From the NCBI GenBank assembly GCA_023957125.1, contig JAMLHL010000004.1, positions 1-64,000 of the forward strand: DNA of 64,000 bases, written 5' to 3'. The notes under the pieces are model-generated. The model did not search any database, had not been told where the DNA came from, and saw only the letters and a list, made by a program, of their open reading frames with translations. This document shows, one piece after another, positions 54,118-62,554 of this stretch (the first letter of the stretch is position 1; every line of letters starts with the position of its first letter). Made by a program: the position numbers and the translations under genes. This DNA is from Chitinophagaceae bacterium. Lineage in GTDB: Bacteria > Bacteroidota > Bacteroidia > Chitinophagales > Chitinophagaceae.

Positions 54118-54639
54118 ATGAAGAAACTTATGGGGATCCTGCTCGTCATTGCAGGAACAGGAACTGTCGCAATGGCTCAGGGAGATTATAAAAACGCGAT
54201 AGGTATGCGCGTGGCCCCTGAGTCTTACTATGATCTTTTTACGGTTTCCTATAAAACCTTTGCAGGTGATGCCGGGGCATTTGAACTGAACGCGGGTATT
54301 GGCTCAAGGGGTTATAATTATCACGACAACGCCTATCATCCGTTCAGCCTTTCCGCTTCAGGCACCTACCAACACCATTTTGAAACCAAACTGGCAGGCT
54401 TTAAATGGTTTGTGGGCGGCGGATTAACCGTTTACCAGGCCTTTTCAGGATCAAAAAATTACCGCGGGTTTGGCTTCGGCTTCTATCCCACCGGCGGGGT
54501 GGATTATAAATTTCCGCTGATTCCTTTAAATCTTTCGGCCGATTACCGGCCCACGATCTTAGTAACCCGGCCCGACAATTACGACTCCTTCCACGCCACT
54601 AATTTCGGCATTTCGGCCCGGTATGTGATCGGCAGATAG
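54118..54639 (+). CDS. Small outer-membrane beta-barrel protein
   Basis: A 173-residue protein. Signal peptide MKKLMGILLVIAGTGTVAMAQ, then alternating strands rich in Gly and aromatic residues (WFVGGGLTVYQAF, FGFYPTGGVDYKFPL) and a terminal ISARYVIGR. It should insert in the outer membrane as an 8-stranded barrel; function unknown. The frame from 53854 runs through an opposite-strand gene, so the ATG at 54118 is used. Confidence 0.8.
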   Translation: MKKLMGILLVIAGTGTVAMAQGDYKNAIGMRVAPESYYDLFTVSYKTFAGDAGAFELNAGIGSRGYNYHDNAYHPFSLSASGTYQHHFETKLAGFKWFVGGGLTVYQAFSGSKNYRGFGFGFYPTGGVDYKFPLIPLNLSADYRPTILVTRPDNYDSFHATNFGISARYVIGR

Positions 54640-54685
54640 GGGGGATATCCGCCGGCGGTTCGGGTAACGGTGCCGGCGGGAAATT

Positions 54686-54784
54686 CCAATAGGGTGGTGA
54701 AGTGATAATCAGATGAACAGAATTACCGGGCAGTTCGGTCATTTGTCGGCTATCGCCATTGATAATTTTATAATGAGTTCCCAA
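54686..54784 (-). pseudogene. 5' stub of a DNA methyltransferase gene
   Basis: The first 33 codons of the frame read MGTHYKIINGDSRQMTELPG then NSVHLIITSPPYW, the N-terminus and catalytic motif IV (TSPPYW) of N4-cytosine/N6-adenine DNA methyltransferases. After this the sequence becomes a Pro-rich stretch with no methyltransferase character and soon reaches the neighbouring barrel gene. It is the leading end of a deleted restriction-modification gene. Confidence 0.75.
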
Positions 54785-54912
54785 TTGCTAAAATATTTGG
54801 GTAAATCTAAGCAAAAAAGTCAGACCAATCGGCAGGGAAATGCCCAAAATGTGATACCGCGCCATATGCGGAAAAGTCCAAAATAATAGATATCTTCGAT
54901 ATAACAGAGATC

Positions 54913-55446
54913 ATGAATTCTCCCGTCAAAATATTACCCTATTATACTTATGCCGATTATGCGCAGTGGGAAGGTCAATGGGAATTGATTGACGGCATAC
55001 CCTATGCCATGAGCCCGTCTCCCGCCCCTAAGCATCAGCGGATTGCCAACAATTTAGGGACCGAATTCAGGTTACAGTTAAAGCAGTGTGCCCAATGCAA
55101 CGCCTATCAACCCGTAGATTACCGTATTAGCGATGACACTATTCTACAGCCGGATATGCTGGTGATATGCGGCACGGTCACTAAAAAGTATTTAGACTTC
55201 CCGCCATCCCTGGTGGCTGAAATTCTTTCACCCGCTACCGCACTGAAAGACCGCCATACCAAGTATGGCATTTACGAATCGCAGGGCATACCTTATTTTA
55301 TCATTATCAGTACCGACACCGAAGACGTGGAAATTTATGAATTACAAAATGGAAAGTACCTGCTTTCCGGGAAAGGAAGCGCTATTACCCACGAGTTTTT
55401 ATTTGACGACTGCAGGGCTGTGATTGATTTTAAAGAAATATGGTGA
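54913..55446 (+). CDS. Uma2-family protein (PD-(D/E)xK fold)
   Basis: A 177-residue Uma2 protein. Features include WELIDGIPYAMSPSPAPKHQ, the acidic PDMLVICG and VAEILSPATALKDRHTKYGIYESQGIPYFII, with the E...K pair of the restriction-endonuclease fold. Uma2 proteins are predicted nucleases, often in multiple copies with no known target. It lies alone between a methyltransferase remnant and convergent repeats. Confidence 0.88.
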   Translation: MNSPVKILPYYTYADYAQWEGQWELIDGIPYAMSPSPAPKHQRIANNLGTEFRLQLKQCAQCNAYQPVDYRISDDTILQPDMLVICGTVTKKYLDFPPSLVAEILSPATALKDRHTKYGIYESQGIPYFIIISTDTEDVEIYELQNGKYLLSGKGSAITHEFLFDDCRAVIDFKEIW

Positions 55447-55568
55447 GCATTTCAAATTTGAGATTTGGGATCTAAGATTTTATCCCGGATGCCGGGGGTT
55501 GAGATTGACAAACCAATGAGGTACCAGGAAGTTCGGTTGTGGCTGAGATCTCAGGGCTGACGGCTGAA

Positions 55569-55623
55569 ACCTCATACCTGAGACCCGATACCTCATACCT
55601 GAGACCCGATACCTCATACCTGA
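55569..55623. repeat. 21-bp tandem repeat, cluster H
   Basis: ACCTCATACCTGAGACCCGAT occurs exactly twice (55569, 55590) with a 13-bp third start at 55611. Just upstream are GAGATCTCAGGGCTGACGGC words also seen in other clusters. It lies between the convergent uma2-like and tylF-like genes. Confidence 0.85.
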
Positions 55624-55626
55624 AAA

Positions 55627-56301
55627 CTACGCAAAACCTTTTGTAATAATAACGGTACCTCCCGCATCCGGAATCGGGACCAGCCCGATGTGTTGTTCAG
55701 TACAAAACTGCGACACGGCTTGCCTCGCGCCGGGATATTGATCGTTGTTAAAGTCGTGAATAAAAATATATCCTCCCGCTACCAGCCGGGGATAAAAGAA
55801 TGTAAGTCCTTCATATATGGGCTGGAACAGATCGGCGTCAAGGCTCACAAAACAGAATTGTTCGTCCACCCCGACTGCCGTATCCGGAAATTTTCCTTTT
55901 TTGAAAACACAGTTTTGCGGATACTTCATCTTCGACCGCACCAGCTCCACACTGGTTCGGGTAAAATCCTGCGAGCCGGTGGAATAGTCATGGGCTTTCT
56001 CAAACCTTACATCATCCTCCGAAAACCCTTCAAAGGTGTCGAAGAGATATAGTTTTTTGTCGGGGAAAAGTACATTTAATCTTTTTGAGAAATCCCCCCT
56101 GAATACTCCAACCTCCGCCACACTTCCGGGCAGGTTCCTTTCAATCACTTCTTCTCCACAAAGTTCCAGGCTTGAATACCGCACATAATCTATACTGATG
56201 GGAAGCCGGCGCCGCCGTTTCAGGTAAACCAAAGATTTGATGAAATACAGATTTTTATGTGCCAACAGATTTGCCAAAAACCGGAATATATTTTTTTTCA
56301 T
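55627..56301 (-). CDS. TylF/MycF-type O-methyltransferase
   Basis: A 224-residue SAM enzyme. SAM site: GSVAEVGVFRGDFSKRLN; YLFDTFEGFSEDD; metal-binding VSLDADLFQPIYEGLTFF and IHDFNND. TylF relatives methylate sugars. It is divergent from the polysaccharide cluster and probably modifies one of its sugars. Confidence 0.85.
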   Translation of the reverse strand: MKKNIFRFLANLLAHKNLYFIKSLVYLKRRRRLPISIDYVRYSSLELCGEEVIERNLPGSVAEVGVFRGDFSKRLNVLFPDKKLYLFDTFEGFSEDDVRFEKAHDYSTGSQDFTRTSVELVRSKMKYPQNCVFKKGKFPDTAVGVDEQFCFVSLDADLFQPIYEGLTFFYPRLVAGGYIFIHDFNNDQYPGARQAVSQFCTEQHIGLVPIPDAGGTVIITKGFA

Positions 56302-56394
56302 CGCTCCTGCAAATTAGTTTGATTTTTAAACAACATCTAAGGCCATCCCAAATATATTACCTAAAATCATATCTTAGTAATCGGTGATTTCAAT

Positions 56395-56402
56395 TATTTT
56401 TG
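56395..56402 (+). promoter_or_regulatory. Candidate -7 element for the polysaccharide cluster
   Basis: TATTTTTG matches TAnnTTTG and ends 17 bp before the rfbF ATG, giving a leader of about 12 bases. Confidence 0.45.
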
Positions 56403-56419
56403 TCCTACTTTAAAAATAC

Positions 56420-57196
56420 ATGAAAGTTGTAATATTTGCAGGCGGACTTGGAACCAGGATAAGCGAAGAAACAGGCACCAGGCCCAAACCCATGGTAGAG
56501 ATAGGCGGGAAACCTATTTTATGGCATATTATGAAAATATACAGCCATTACGGATATAATGAATTTATCGTGTGCCTGGGTTATAAAGGATACGTGATCA
56601 AGGAATATTTCATGAATTATTTTTTACATAATTCCGATATCAGCATAGACCTGGCTACCAATAAAATGGAAATTCATGATTCCAAGGCAGAATCATTTAA
56701 AGTAACCCTGGTTGAAACGGGGATCAATACAAAAACGGCCGGAAGATTGCAACGAGTAAGAAAATATATTGGTAACGAGGATTTTTTGCTTACCTACGGA
56801 GACGGACTGTCCGATATCAATCTCCATAGTTTGGTGGAATATCATAAAAAGTGCAATAAATTTGCCACTGTTACGGCAGTCCAACCCGATGCGCGTTTCG
56901 GTGGAATGGATTTGGCAAGTGATGGAGTTGTGAATGAATTCAGAGAAAAATCCAAGAAAGATGTGCAATGGGTAAACGGAGGTTTTTTTGTGTTAAAACC
57001 CGAAATCTTCCAATTTATGCAGGAAGACATGGACGAGATCATGTGGGAAGATGAGCCTCTTGAGCGCCTGACGGAAGCCCAGCAGCTAATAGCCTATAAG
57101 CATAATGGTTTTTGGAAATGCATGGACGCATTGAGGGACAAAATTGAATTAAATAAATTATGGAACGACGCTTTGGCCCCCTGGAAAGTATGGTAA
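56420..57196 (+). CDS. rfbF: Glucose-1-phosphate cytidylyltransferase
   Basis: A 258-residue nucleotidyltransferase: AGGLGTRISEETGTRPKPM, EIGGKPILWHIMKIYSHYGY and LLTYGDGLSD are the RfbF signatures. It makes CDP-glucose, the starting point for CDP-3,6-dideoxyhexoses. It is the first gene of a + strand run; the gene following is an SDR 12 bp on. A CDP-glucose 4,6-dehydratase, usually next to it, is not in this window. Confidence 0.92.
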   Translation: MKVVIFAGGLGTRISEETGTRPKPMVEIGGKPILWHIMKIYSHYGYNEFIVCLGYKGYVIKEYFMNYFLHNSDISIDLATNKMEIHDSKAESFKVTLVETGINTKTAGRLQRVRKYIGNEDFLLTYGDGLSDINLHSLVEYHKKCNKFATVTAVQPDARFGGMDLASDGVVNEFREKSKKDVQWVNGGFFVLKPEIFQFMQEDMDEIMWEDEPLERLTEAQQLIAYKHNGFWKCMDALRDKIELNKLWNDALAPWKVW

Positions 57197-57208
57197 CACA
57201 TTAACTAC

Positions 57209-58264
57209 ATGAATCTTTTAATAATCGGCAATCTCGGATATATAGGTCCTATAGTTGCCAAACACTTCAGAGCCAGGTATCCCGATGCTTTTATTGCGGG
57301 GTATGATGTAGGCTATTTTATCCGGAATTATACTTTTAACGGTGTGGTTGGCGATACGCTGCTCAACAGGCAATATTTCGGTGATGTAAGACAATTTGAT
57401 AGTAATATATTAAAGGGAATAGATGCCGTCATTTATCTCGCTGCTATTTCCAATGATCCGATGGGAAACGTTTTTGAAGAGCCAACGCTGGAAATTAATT
57501 ACAGATCTGCGGTAAACATTGCGCGGCAAGCTAAACAAGCGGGAGCGAATCGTTTTGTATTTGCCAGCAGTTGCAGTGTGTATGGTTTTGCGGACACTCT
57601 GCCCCGCACAGAACTTTCAGAAGTGAACCCCCTTACTGCCTACGCTAAATCAAAGGTTTTTGCTGAGCAGGAACTGGAGCCCTTGGCAGATGAAAATTTT
57701 ATCATTACCTGCCATAGGTTTGCTACCGCCTGTGGCTATAGCGACAGGCTTAGATTAGACCTGGTTCTTAACGATTTTGTAGCCAGCGCCATAACGGAAA
57801 AGAAAATAACCATCCTGAGTGACGGAACGCCCTGGCGCCCTTTAATACACGTCAAGGACATGGCTCTCGCCATGAATTGGTCCGTGGAGCGAAATACCGG
57901 AGGCAATTTTTTGGTGATTAATACAGGGAGTAACCAATGGAATTACCAGATTAAAGATCTGGCGATTGCGGTTCAGCAACTGTTCGAAAAGGTGGAACTG
58001 AGCATTAACAAGAATGCCCAACCCGATAAAAGATCCTATAAAGTCAGTTTTGATTTGTATGAAAAATTAGCTTCAGATTATCAGCCACGAGTCAGCCTTC
58101 CCGATGCCGTTAAAGATTTAAAAGAGGGCTTATTGTCTATTGATTTTACAGATGCTAACTTCAGGCAATCATCTCTGATGAGACTTAAAACGCTGCAACA
58201 TTTAATAGATCATGATGTTGTTGACAACAGGCTCTTTTTAAAAAAAATATTTAGTAATTCCTGA
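57209..58264 (+). CDS. NAD-dependent epimerase/dehydratase (extended SDR)
   Basis: A 351-residue SDR. Cofactor motif GNLGYIG (variant of GxxGxxG), then AAISNDPMGN, SSCSVYGFA and the intact catalytic YAKSK. It should modify an NDP-sugar, possibly the one made from CDP-glucose. Exact reaction unknown. Confidence 0.85.
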   Translation: MNLLIIGNLGYIGPIVAKHFRARYPDAFIAGYDVGYFIRNYTFNGVVGDTLLNRQYFGDVRQFDSNILKGIDAVIYLAAISNDPMGNVFEEPTLEINYRSAVNIARQAKQAGANRFVFASSCSVYGFADTLPRTELSEVNPLTAYAKSKVFAEQELEPLADENFIITCHRFATACGYSDRLRLDLVLNDFVASAITEKKITILSDGTPWRPLIHVKDMALAMNWSVERNTGGNFLVINTGSNQWNYQIKDLAIAVQQLFEKVELSINKNAQPDKRSYKVSFDLYEKLASDYQPRVSLPDAVKDLKEGLLSIDFTDANFRQSSLMRLKTLQHLIDHDVVDNRLFLKKIFSNS

Positions 58265-58347
58265 ATTTGGATTGAAAAATATAAGCTGAAAAATCTTCCG
58301 GCTCTTTAATTATTGGGCTCAAAAAATGAAAAACAAAAAGAAAAATA

Positions 58348-59394
58348 ATGAATCAAAATATTCTTAAAATAAAGGAAGTTTTTCAGCAGAATCCACAGGC
58401 GCAAGTTAAATTCATTCAGTCCATTATCGAATTTGAAAAGAGTATGGGGCATCCTGGGACGAATATCCGGGATACAGTTTCAGGGTTACTAGCTGATGAA
58501 TTATTTTCAGGAGAAAAGTTTTCCAAGATCCTGGAAAACGGACTCAAAATTAATTTCGTTTACAACTCTAAAATAGCAAGGGAATTTCTTTTATCCCAAC
58601 CGGCTGTGCCCAATCACGTTTGGGAGCCACAAACCACTAAGTTGCTTTTGCATTTTTCAACAGGCGCAAGGAATATCATCGTAGCAGGCGCTTATTTTGG
58701 TGATCAGGCCATCCCTTTGGCCTGGAACATTAAAGATTCAGGAATCTGCCATACCTTTGAACCAAATACAAATAATTCGGATCTGATTGTTGAGAATGCC
58801 CGAATCAACGGGTTAACTAATATCCTCATTAATAACCTGGCGCTATGGAATAAGAGCAATGAAAGACTGGTGTTTGAAGGAGAAGACGCTTTAGCCTCCA
58901 CCGTTACCGCGGGTGATAACGCAGAGTGCGTTTTATACACAATAACTATAGACGATTATATTGAGCAACACCATATACCATCCGTTGAATTACTGATGAT
59001 TGACGTAGAAGGCAGTGAAATAAAAGTACTGGAAGGCGCTATTGGTATGTTGAAAAAGCATCATCCGGTGGTAGTCTTCGAAACCCATAGTCTGTATAAT
59101 GACTGGAGCAAAGGTTTGGAAAACTCCGACTCTGTAAAACTAATGGCAGATATGGGATATACAGTTTATGCTGTACGTGAATTTCATCAAAACATACATA
59201 CCGGCGATATGCCAATTGAGCTGTTGCCACTCAACAGAACCTACTGTGTGATCCCCCCTCATCATGGCTTTAATTTACTGGCAGTACCCTCCCCTTCATT
59301 CATTGAAAACGAGTTGTTTCGCATCGTTTACGATCTTAGTCCAAAACTTATCCTGCCCAAAAAAGATACCAAATTCTTACCCTCAAAATTTTAG
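58348..59394 (+). CDS. FkbM-family methyltransferase
   Basis: A 348-residue protein. An N-terminal extension of about 90 residues without recognised domain is followed by the FkbM fold: NIIVAGAYFGDQAIPLAW (SAM site) and LLMIDVEGSEIKVLEGAI (the family motif). It should O-methylate a sugar. Spacing of 84 bp from the SDR gene is the largest in the run. Confidence 0.85.
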   Translation: MNQNILKIKEVFQQNPQAQVKFIQSIIEFEKSMGHPGTNIRDTVSGLLADELFSGEKFSKILENGLKINFVYNSKIAREFLLSQPAVPNHVWEPQTTKLLLHFSTGARNIIVAGAYFGDQAIPLAWNIKDSGICHTFEPNTNNSDLIVENARINGLTNILINNLALWNKSNERLVFEGEDALASTVTAGDNAECVLYTITIDDYIEQHHIPSVELLMIDVEGSEIKVLEGAIGMLKKHHPVVVFETHSLYNDWSKGLENSDSVKLMADMGYTVYAVREFHQNIHTGDMPIELLPLNRTYCVIPPHHGFNLLAVPSPSFIENELFRIVYDLSPKLILPKKDTKFLPSKF

Positions 59395-59400
59395 GCTATT

Positions 59401-59952
59401 ATGATTTTTAATGCAGCAAAACTACCAGGCGCATATACTATCGAAGCAGAGCCGTTTAGAGACAGCCGAGGTTTTTTTACCAGAACTTTTTGCCGAAATG
59501 AATTCTCGGCTCATGGTTTGGAAACCAATTTTGTACAGTCTAATCATTCCGGGAATCTGGGAAAAGGGATCATCAGGGGGATGCACTTTCAATATCCTCC
59601 GCACAGTGAAGTGAAACTGGTTAAGTGTATCCGGGGAGCCATCTTCGATGTAATCGTGGACGTCAGATCCGGCTCTCCAACCTTCCTGCAATGGTTTGGC
59701 GCTGAACTGACAGACGACAATAAACGTATGATGTATATTCCCAGGGGCTTTGCACACGGATTCCAATCCTTATCGGAATATTCGGAGCTTACCTATATGG
59801 TTTCGGCATTTTATAATAAAGAAAGCGAAGGAGGGATAAGCTACCTTGACCCAAGTGTAAACATCGAATGGCCCTTACCGATAGGAATCGTGTCTGATAA
59901 AGACAAAGCCGTTCCATTTGTTGATGACACATTCATGGGGGTGAAGTTATGA
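59401..59952 (+). CDS. dTDP-4-dehydrorhamnose 3,5-epimerase-family protein
   Basis: A 183-residue RmlC-type cupin: SNHSGNLGKGIIRGMHFQ, KLVKCIRGAIFDVIVDVR, PRGFAHGFQSLSEYSELTYM and YNKESEGGISYLDPSVNIEW. RmlC acts on dTDP-keto-sugars; in CDP-sugar pathways homologues act on CDP-keto-sugars. With RfbF upstream the substrate may be CDP-linked. It overlaps the next gene by 4 bp. Confidence 0.88.
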   Translation: MIFNAAKLPGAYTIEAEPFRDSRGFFTRTFCRNEFSAHGLETNFVQSNHSGNLGKGIIRGMHFQYPPHSEVKLVKCIRGAIFDVIVDVRSGSPTFLQWFGAELTDDNKRMMYIPRGFAHGFQSLSEYSELTYMVSAFYNKESEGGISYLDPSVNIEWPLPIGIVSDKDKAVPFVDDTFMGVKL

Positions 59953-60854
59953 CAAAGGATAAAACAATTCCTTTGGTATCCGTTGGCATCCCCACTTACA
60001 ACAGACCGGAGGGATTGGAAAGGACGCTTCAATGCATCGGTCAACAATCCTACTCCAATTTGGAGATCATCATTTCGGATAACTGCTCAACCAATGAAGA
60101 TGTGTTACCAATACTTCAGAAATTCGCCGCAAAAGACTCCAGAATCCAATATTTCAGGCAGGTATCAAATAGAAGCATTGTACCCAATTTTCAATTTTTG
60201 CTGGACAGGGCTTCAGGGAAGTATTTTATGTGGGCGGCAGATGATGACTTCTGGGATACCAATTTTATTGAAACTTGTGTTCTGGGTATGGAAGAAAGAG
60301 ATGACGTGGTGCTTGCTATGCCGGATATGAAGATCGTCAATATGGAAGGGGTTGCACAACCCTCTTCACTTGACAGAGGATTTATGCAGCCGAATATGTT
60401 TATCAGAAGTTTTAATTTTGTAAAGAGTAAAGACGAAAATAAATACTTCTTTTGTGGACTGTACAGAACTGAAATGGTAAAAAATATACCGTTTAATAAC
60501 AGTTGGGGAGGAGACCATCTCTTTATTTATGAGGCCTTAACAAAAGGAAAATTTTTATTTCTTCCGGGACAATCTAATTTTTATTATTACCGGGGTGGAA
60601 GTTCCACCAACATGAACCGGGTACGAAAAGCCTTTAATATAAAAAGCAGATATTATTTCTTTGAGGCCTATTTTCTGAAATATACTACGCATCAGTTTGG
60701 GTTCAGGCATCTGAATATTTTTGAAAAAATGGGACTTTTTATAAGCAATTGGCTGGGGTTAATATTCAACGAAGATTATGTATTATACTATATTTTTTTA
60801 AAAAAACCTTTGAAAAAGTTGATTACTAAACTCAAAAGAGTTATTTCAAAATGA
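59949..60854 (+). CDS. Glycosyltransferase family 2 (copy 1)
   Basis: A 301-residue GT2 enzyme. VSVGIPTYNRPEGLERTLQC opens the nucleotide fold; the acidic metal motif is WAADDDFWD. It adds a sugar to the growing glycan at the inner membrane face. It overlaps both neighbours by 4 bp. A paralogue lies 1.7 kb downstream. Confidence 0.88.
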   Translation: MTKDKTIPLVSVGIPTYNRPEGLERTLQCIGQQSYSNLEIIISDNCSTNEDVLPILQKFAAKDSRIQYFRQVSNRSIVPNFQFLLDRASGKYFMWAADDDFWDTNFIETCVLGMEERDDVVLAMPDMKIVNMEGVAQPSSLDRGFMQPNMFIRSFNFVKSKDENKYFFCGLYRTEMVKNIPFNNSWGGDHLFIYEALTKGKFLFLPGQSNFYYYRGGSSTNMNRVRKAFNIKSRYYFFEAYFLKYTTHQFGFRHLNIFEKMGLFISNWLGLIFNEDYVLYYIFLKKPLKKLITKLKRVISK

Positions 60855-61801
60855 AAATATTAATTACGGGGGCTAATGGCTTTATCGGATCCTATTTGTC
60901 GAAATACTGTCTTCAAAAAGGAGATATGGTGATTGCAAGCTCCCGTACATTTCATGAGTCAACAAAAGTGCTGCTCCGGGGAGCATCCCTCATTCAATTA
61001 GACGTATTGAATAAAACCGAACTGGAACAGATACATGTCGAAGCCGATGTTATTATTCACACCGCCACCGCCAATGATGTGGTTTCCAAAGACACTTTGA
61101 ACGGAATCACGTTATCTGCCCTCGGCACCAGGAATATCCTCGACTTTGCAGTAAGAAACAAAATTCCCAGGTGCGTTGTTTTTTCTACTCTTCAGGTATA
61201 TGGAACCGAATTGAATGGAAAAATAACCGAAGAATCCCCACTACATTATCAGAACGATTATGGACTTAATCACGTATTCAGCGAGATGTATGCCGAATTA
61301 TATGCACGGCAGGGAAAATTACACACAGTGGCAGTACGGCCAAGTAATGTGTACGGGCGAATATTAACCGGGTCTTTCAACCGCTGGAACCTCGTTCCGG
61401 GATGTTTCTGCAAAGAGGCTTTAGAAAATGGTATGATAACCATAAAATCCTCCGGCAAACAAATGAGAAATTTTGTCAATCTTCAGAACCTGAGCAGGGC
61501 AATGGATTGTATCCTCCGGAACTTTCCGGAGCATTTTGAATGTTATAATTTAGCCTCATCACAGACCCTGAGTATGAAAGCCGTTGCCGAAACGGTGAAA
61601 CAGGTTTATCAAAAATTATACGACAGCACGATTCAGATAGCTATCAATGGAAGCGAGCCCCAAACCTCCAATTATTTTGAAGTCAGTCTCGAAAAGTTAG
61701 AAAAATCAGGATTCACTGAAGACAAAAGCTTTACTTTAGAATCGGAAATTGAGCAGATATTTAATTATTTAAATCAAACCAAACGATATGGATCCCATTG
61801 A
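60851..61801 (+). CDS. NAD-dependent epimerase/dehydratase with altered active site
   Basis: A 316-residue extended SDR. Cofactor motif GANGFIG and FSTLQVYGTE are normal, but the catalytic YxxxK reads Tyr137-Gly-Leu-Asn-His141 (codon CAC at 61271). The lysine is thus replaced by His, so catalysis may be altered or lost. It overlaps the cmcI-like gene by 14 bp. Confidence 0.83.
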   Translation: MKILITGANGFIGSYLSKYCLQKGDMVIASSRTFHESTKVLLRGASLIQLDVLNKTELEQIHVEADVIIHTATANDVVSKDTLNGITLSALGTRNILDFAVRNKIPRCVVFSTLQVYGTELNGKITEESPLHYQNDYGLNHVFSEMYAELYARQGKLHTVAVRPSNVYGRILTGSFNRWNLVPGCFCKEALENGMITIKSSGKQMRNFVNLQNLSRAMDCILRNFPEHFECYNLASSQTLSMKAVAETVKQVYQKLYDSTIQIAINGSEPQTSNYFEVSLEKLEKSGFTEDKSFTLESEIEQIFNYLNQTKRYGSH

Positions 61802-62525
61802 GCAATTTAAACAGGAAAGAGCAGACGCCATAAATAACATGGCGCAGGATAAGGAATTAAAAGCGAAATCGGTAGATTGGATGCTTCATGCAGATCAATA
61901 CAAATACACGTATAATTTTTCCTGGCTGGGCAGACCCATTATAAAATACCCTCAGGATATTGTAATTATGCAGGAACTAATCTGGAGAGTAAAGCCTGAT
62001 CTCATCATTGAAACGGGCATTGCACATGGCGGCTCAATTATTTTCTCATCAAGTATGATGGAGTTGCTGGGTAACAATGGCAAAGTGATAGCGGTGGATA
62101 TAGATATCCGAAAACATAATCGGGAAGAAATTGAAAAACATCCCATGATTAAAAACATCACTATGCTTGAAGGTTCGTCAATAGACGAAAATATAGTACG
62201 GCAGATCAGCGATTACGCGAGGAATTTCCGAAATGTAATGGTTGTGCTGGACTCAAACCACACCCACGATCACGTGTTTCGTGAACTGGAGCTATATACG
62301 CCCCTGGTAAGCCTCAATTCATATATACTGTTACCAGATACTTTCGTTGAGTTTTTTCCTAAAGGCTATGTGAAGGAAAGACCCTGGGATGTAGGCAACA
62401 ATCCTTATACGGCGATGGAAGCCTTCCTGGAAACTACCACTGATTTTGTTAAAGACGAGTCATTAACAGATAAGCTCTTGATTACCGAAGCACTGGGCGG
62501 CGGTTATTTGAAGCGGATCAGGTAA
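61788..62525 (+). CDS. Cephalosporin-hydroxylase (CmcI)-family protein
   Basis: A 245-residue SAM methyltransferase-fold protein: LIIETGIAHGGSIIFSSSMM, IAVDIDIR and NVMVVLDSNHTHDHVF, with VGNNPYTAMEAFLE near the end. Despite the family name, many members methylate sugars of surface glycans. Overlap with the SDR gene points to a shared substrate. Confidence 0.87.
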   Translation: MDPIEQFKQERADAINNMAQDKELKAKSVDWMLHADQYKYTYNFSWLGRPIIKYPQDIVIMQELIWRVKPDLIIETGIAHGGSIIFSSSMMELLGNNGKVIAVDIDIRKHNREEIEKHPMIKNITMLEGSSIDENIVRQISDYARNFRNVMVVLDSNHTHDHVFRELELYTPLVSLNSYILLPDTFVEFFPKGYVKERPWDVGNNPYTAMEAFLETTTDFVKDESLTDKLLITEALGGGYLKRIR

Positions 62526-62554
62526 GCGTTTCAAAATGAGCGAACTATTTTGAA

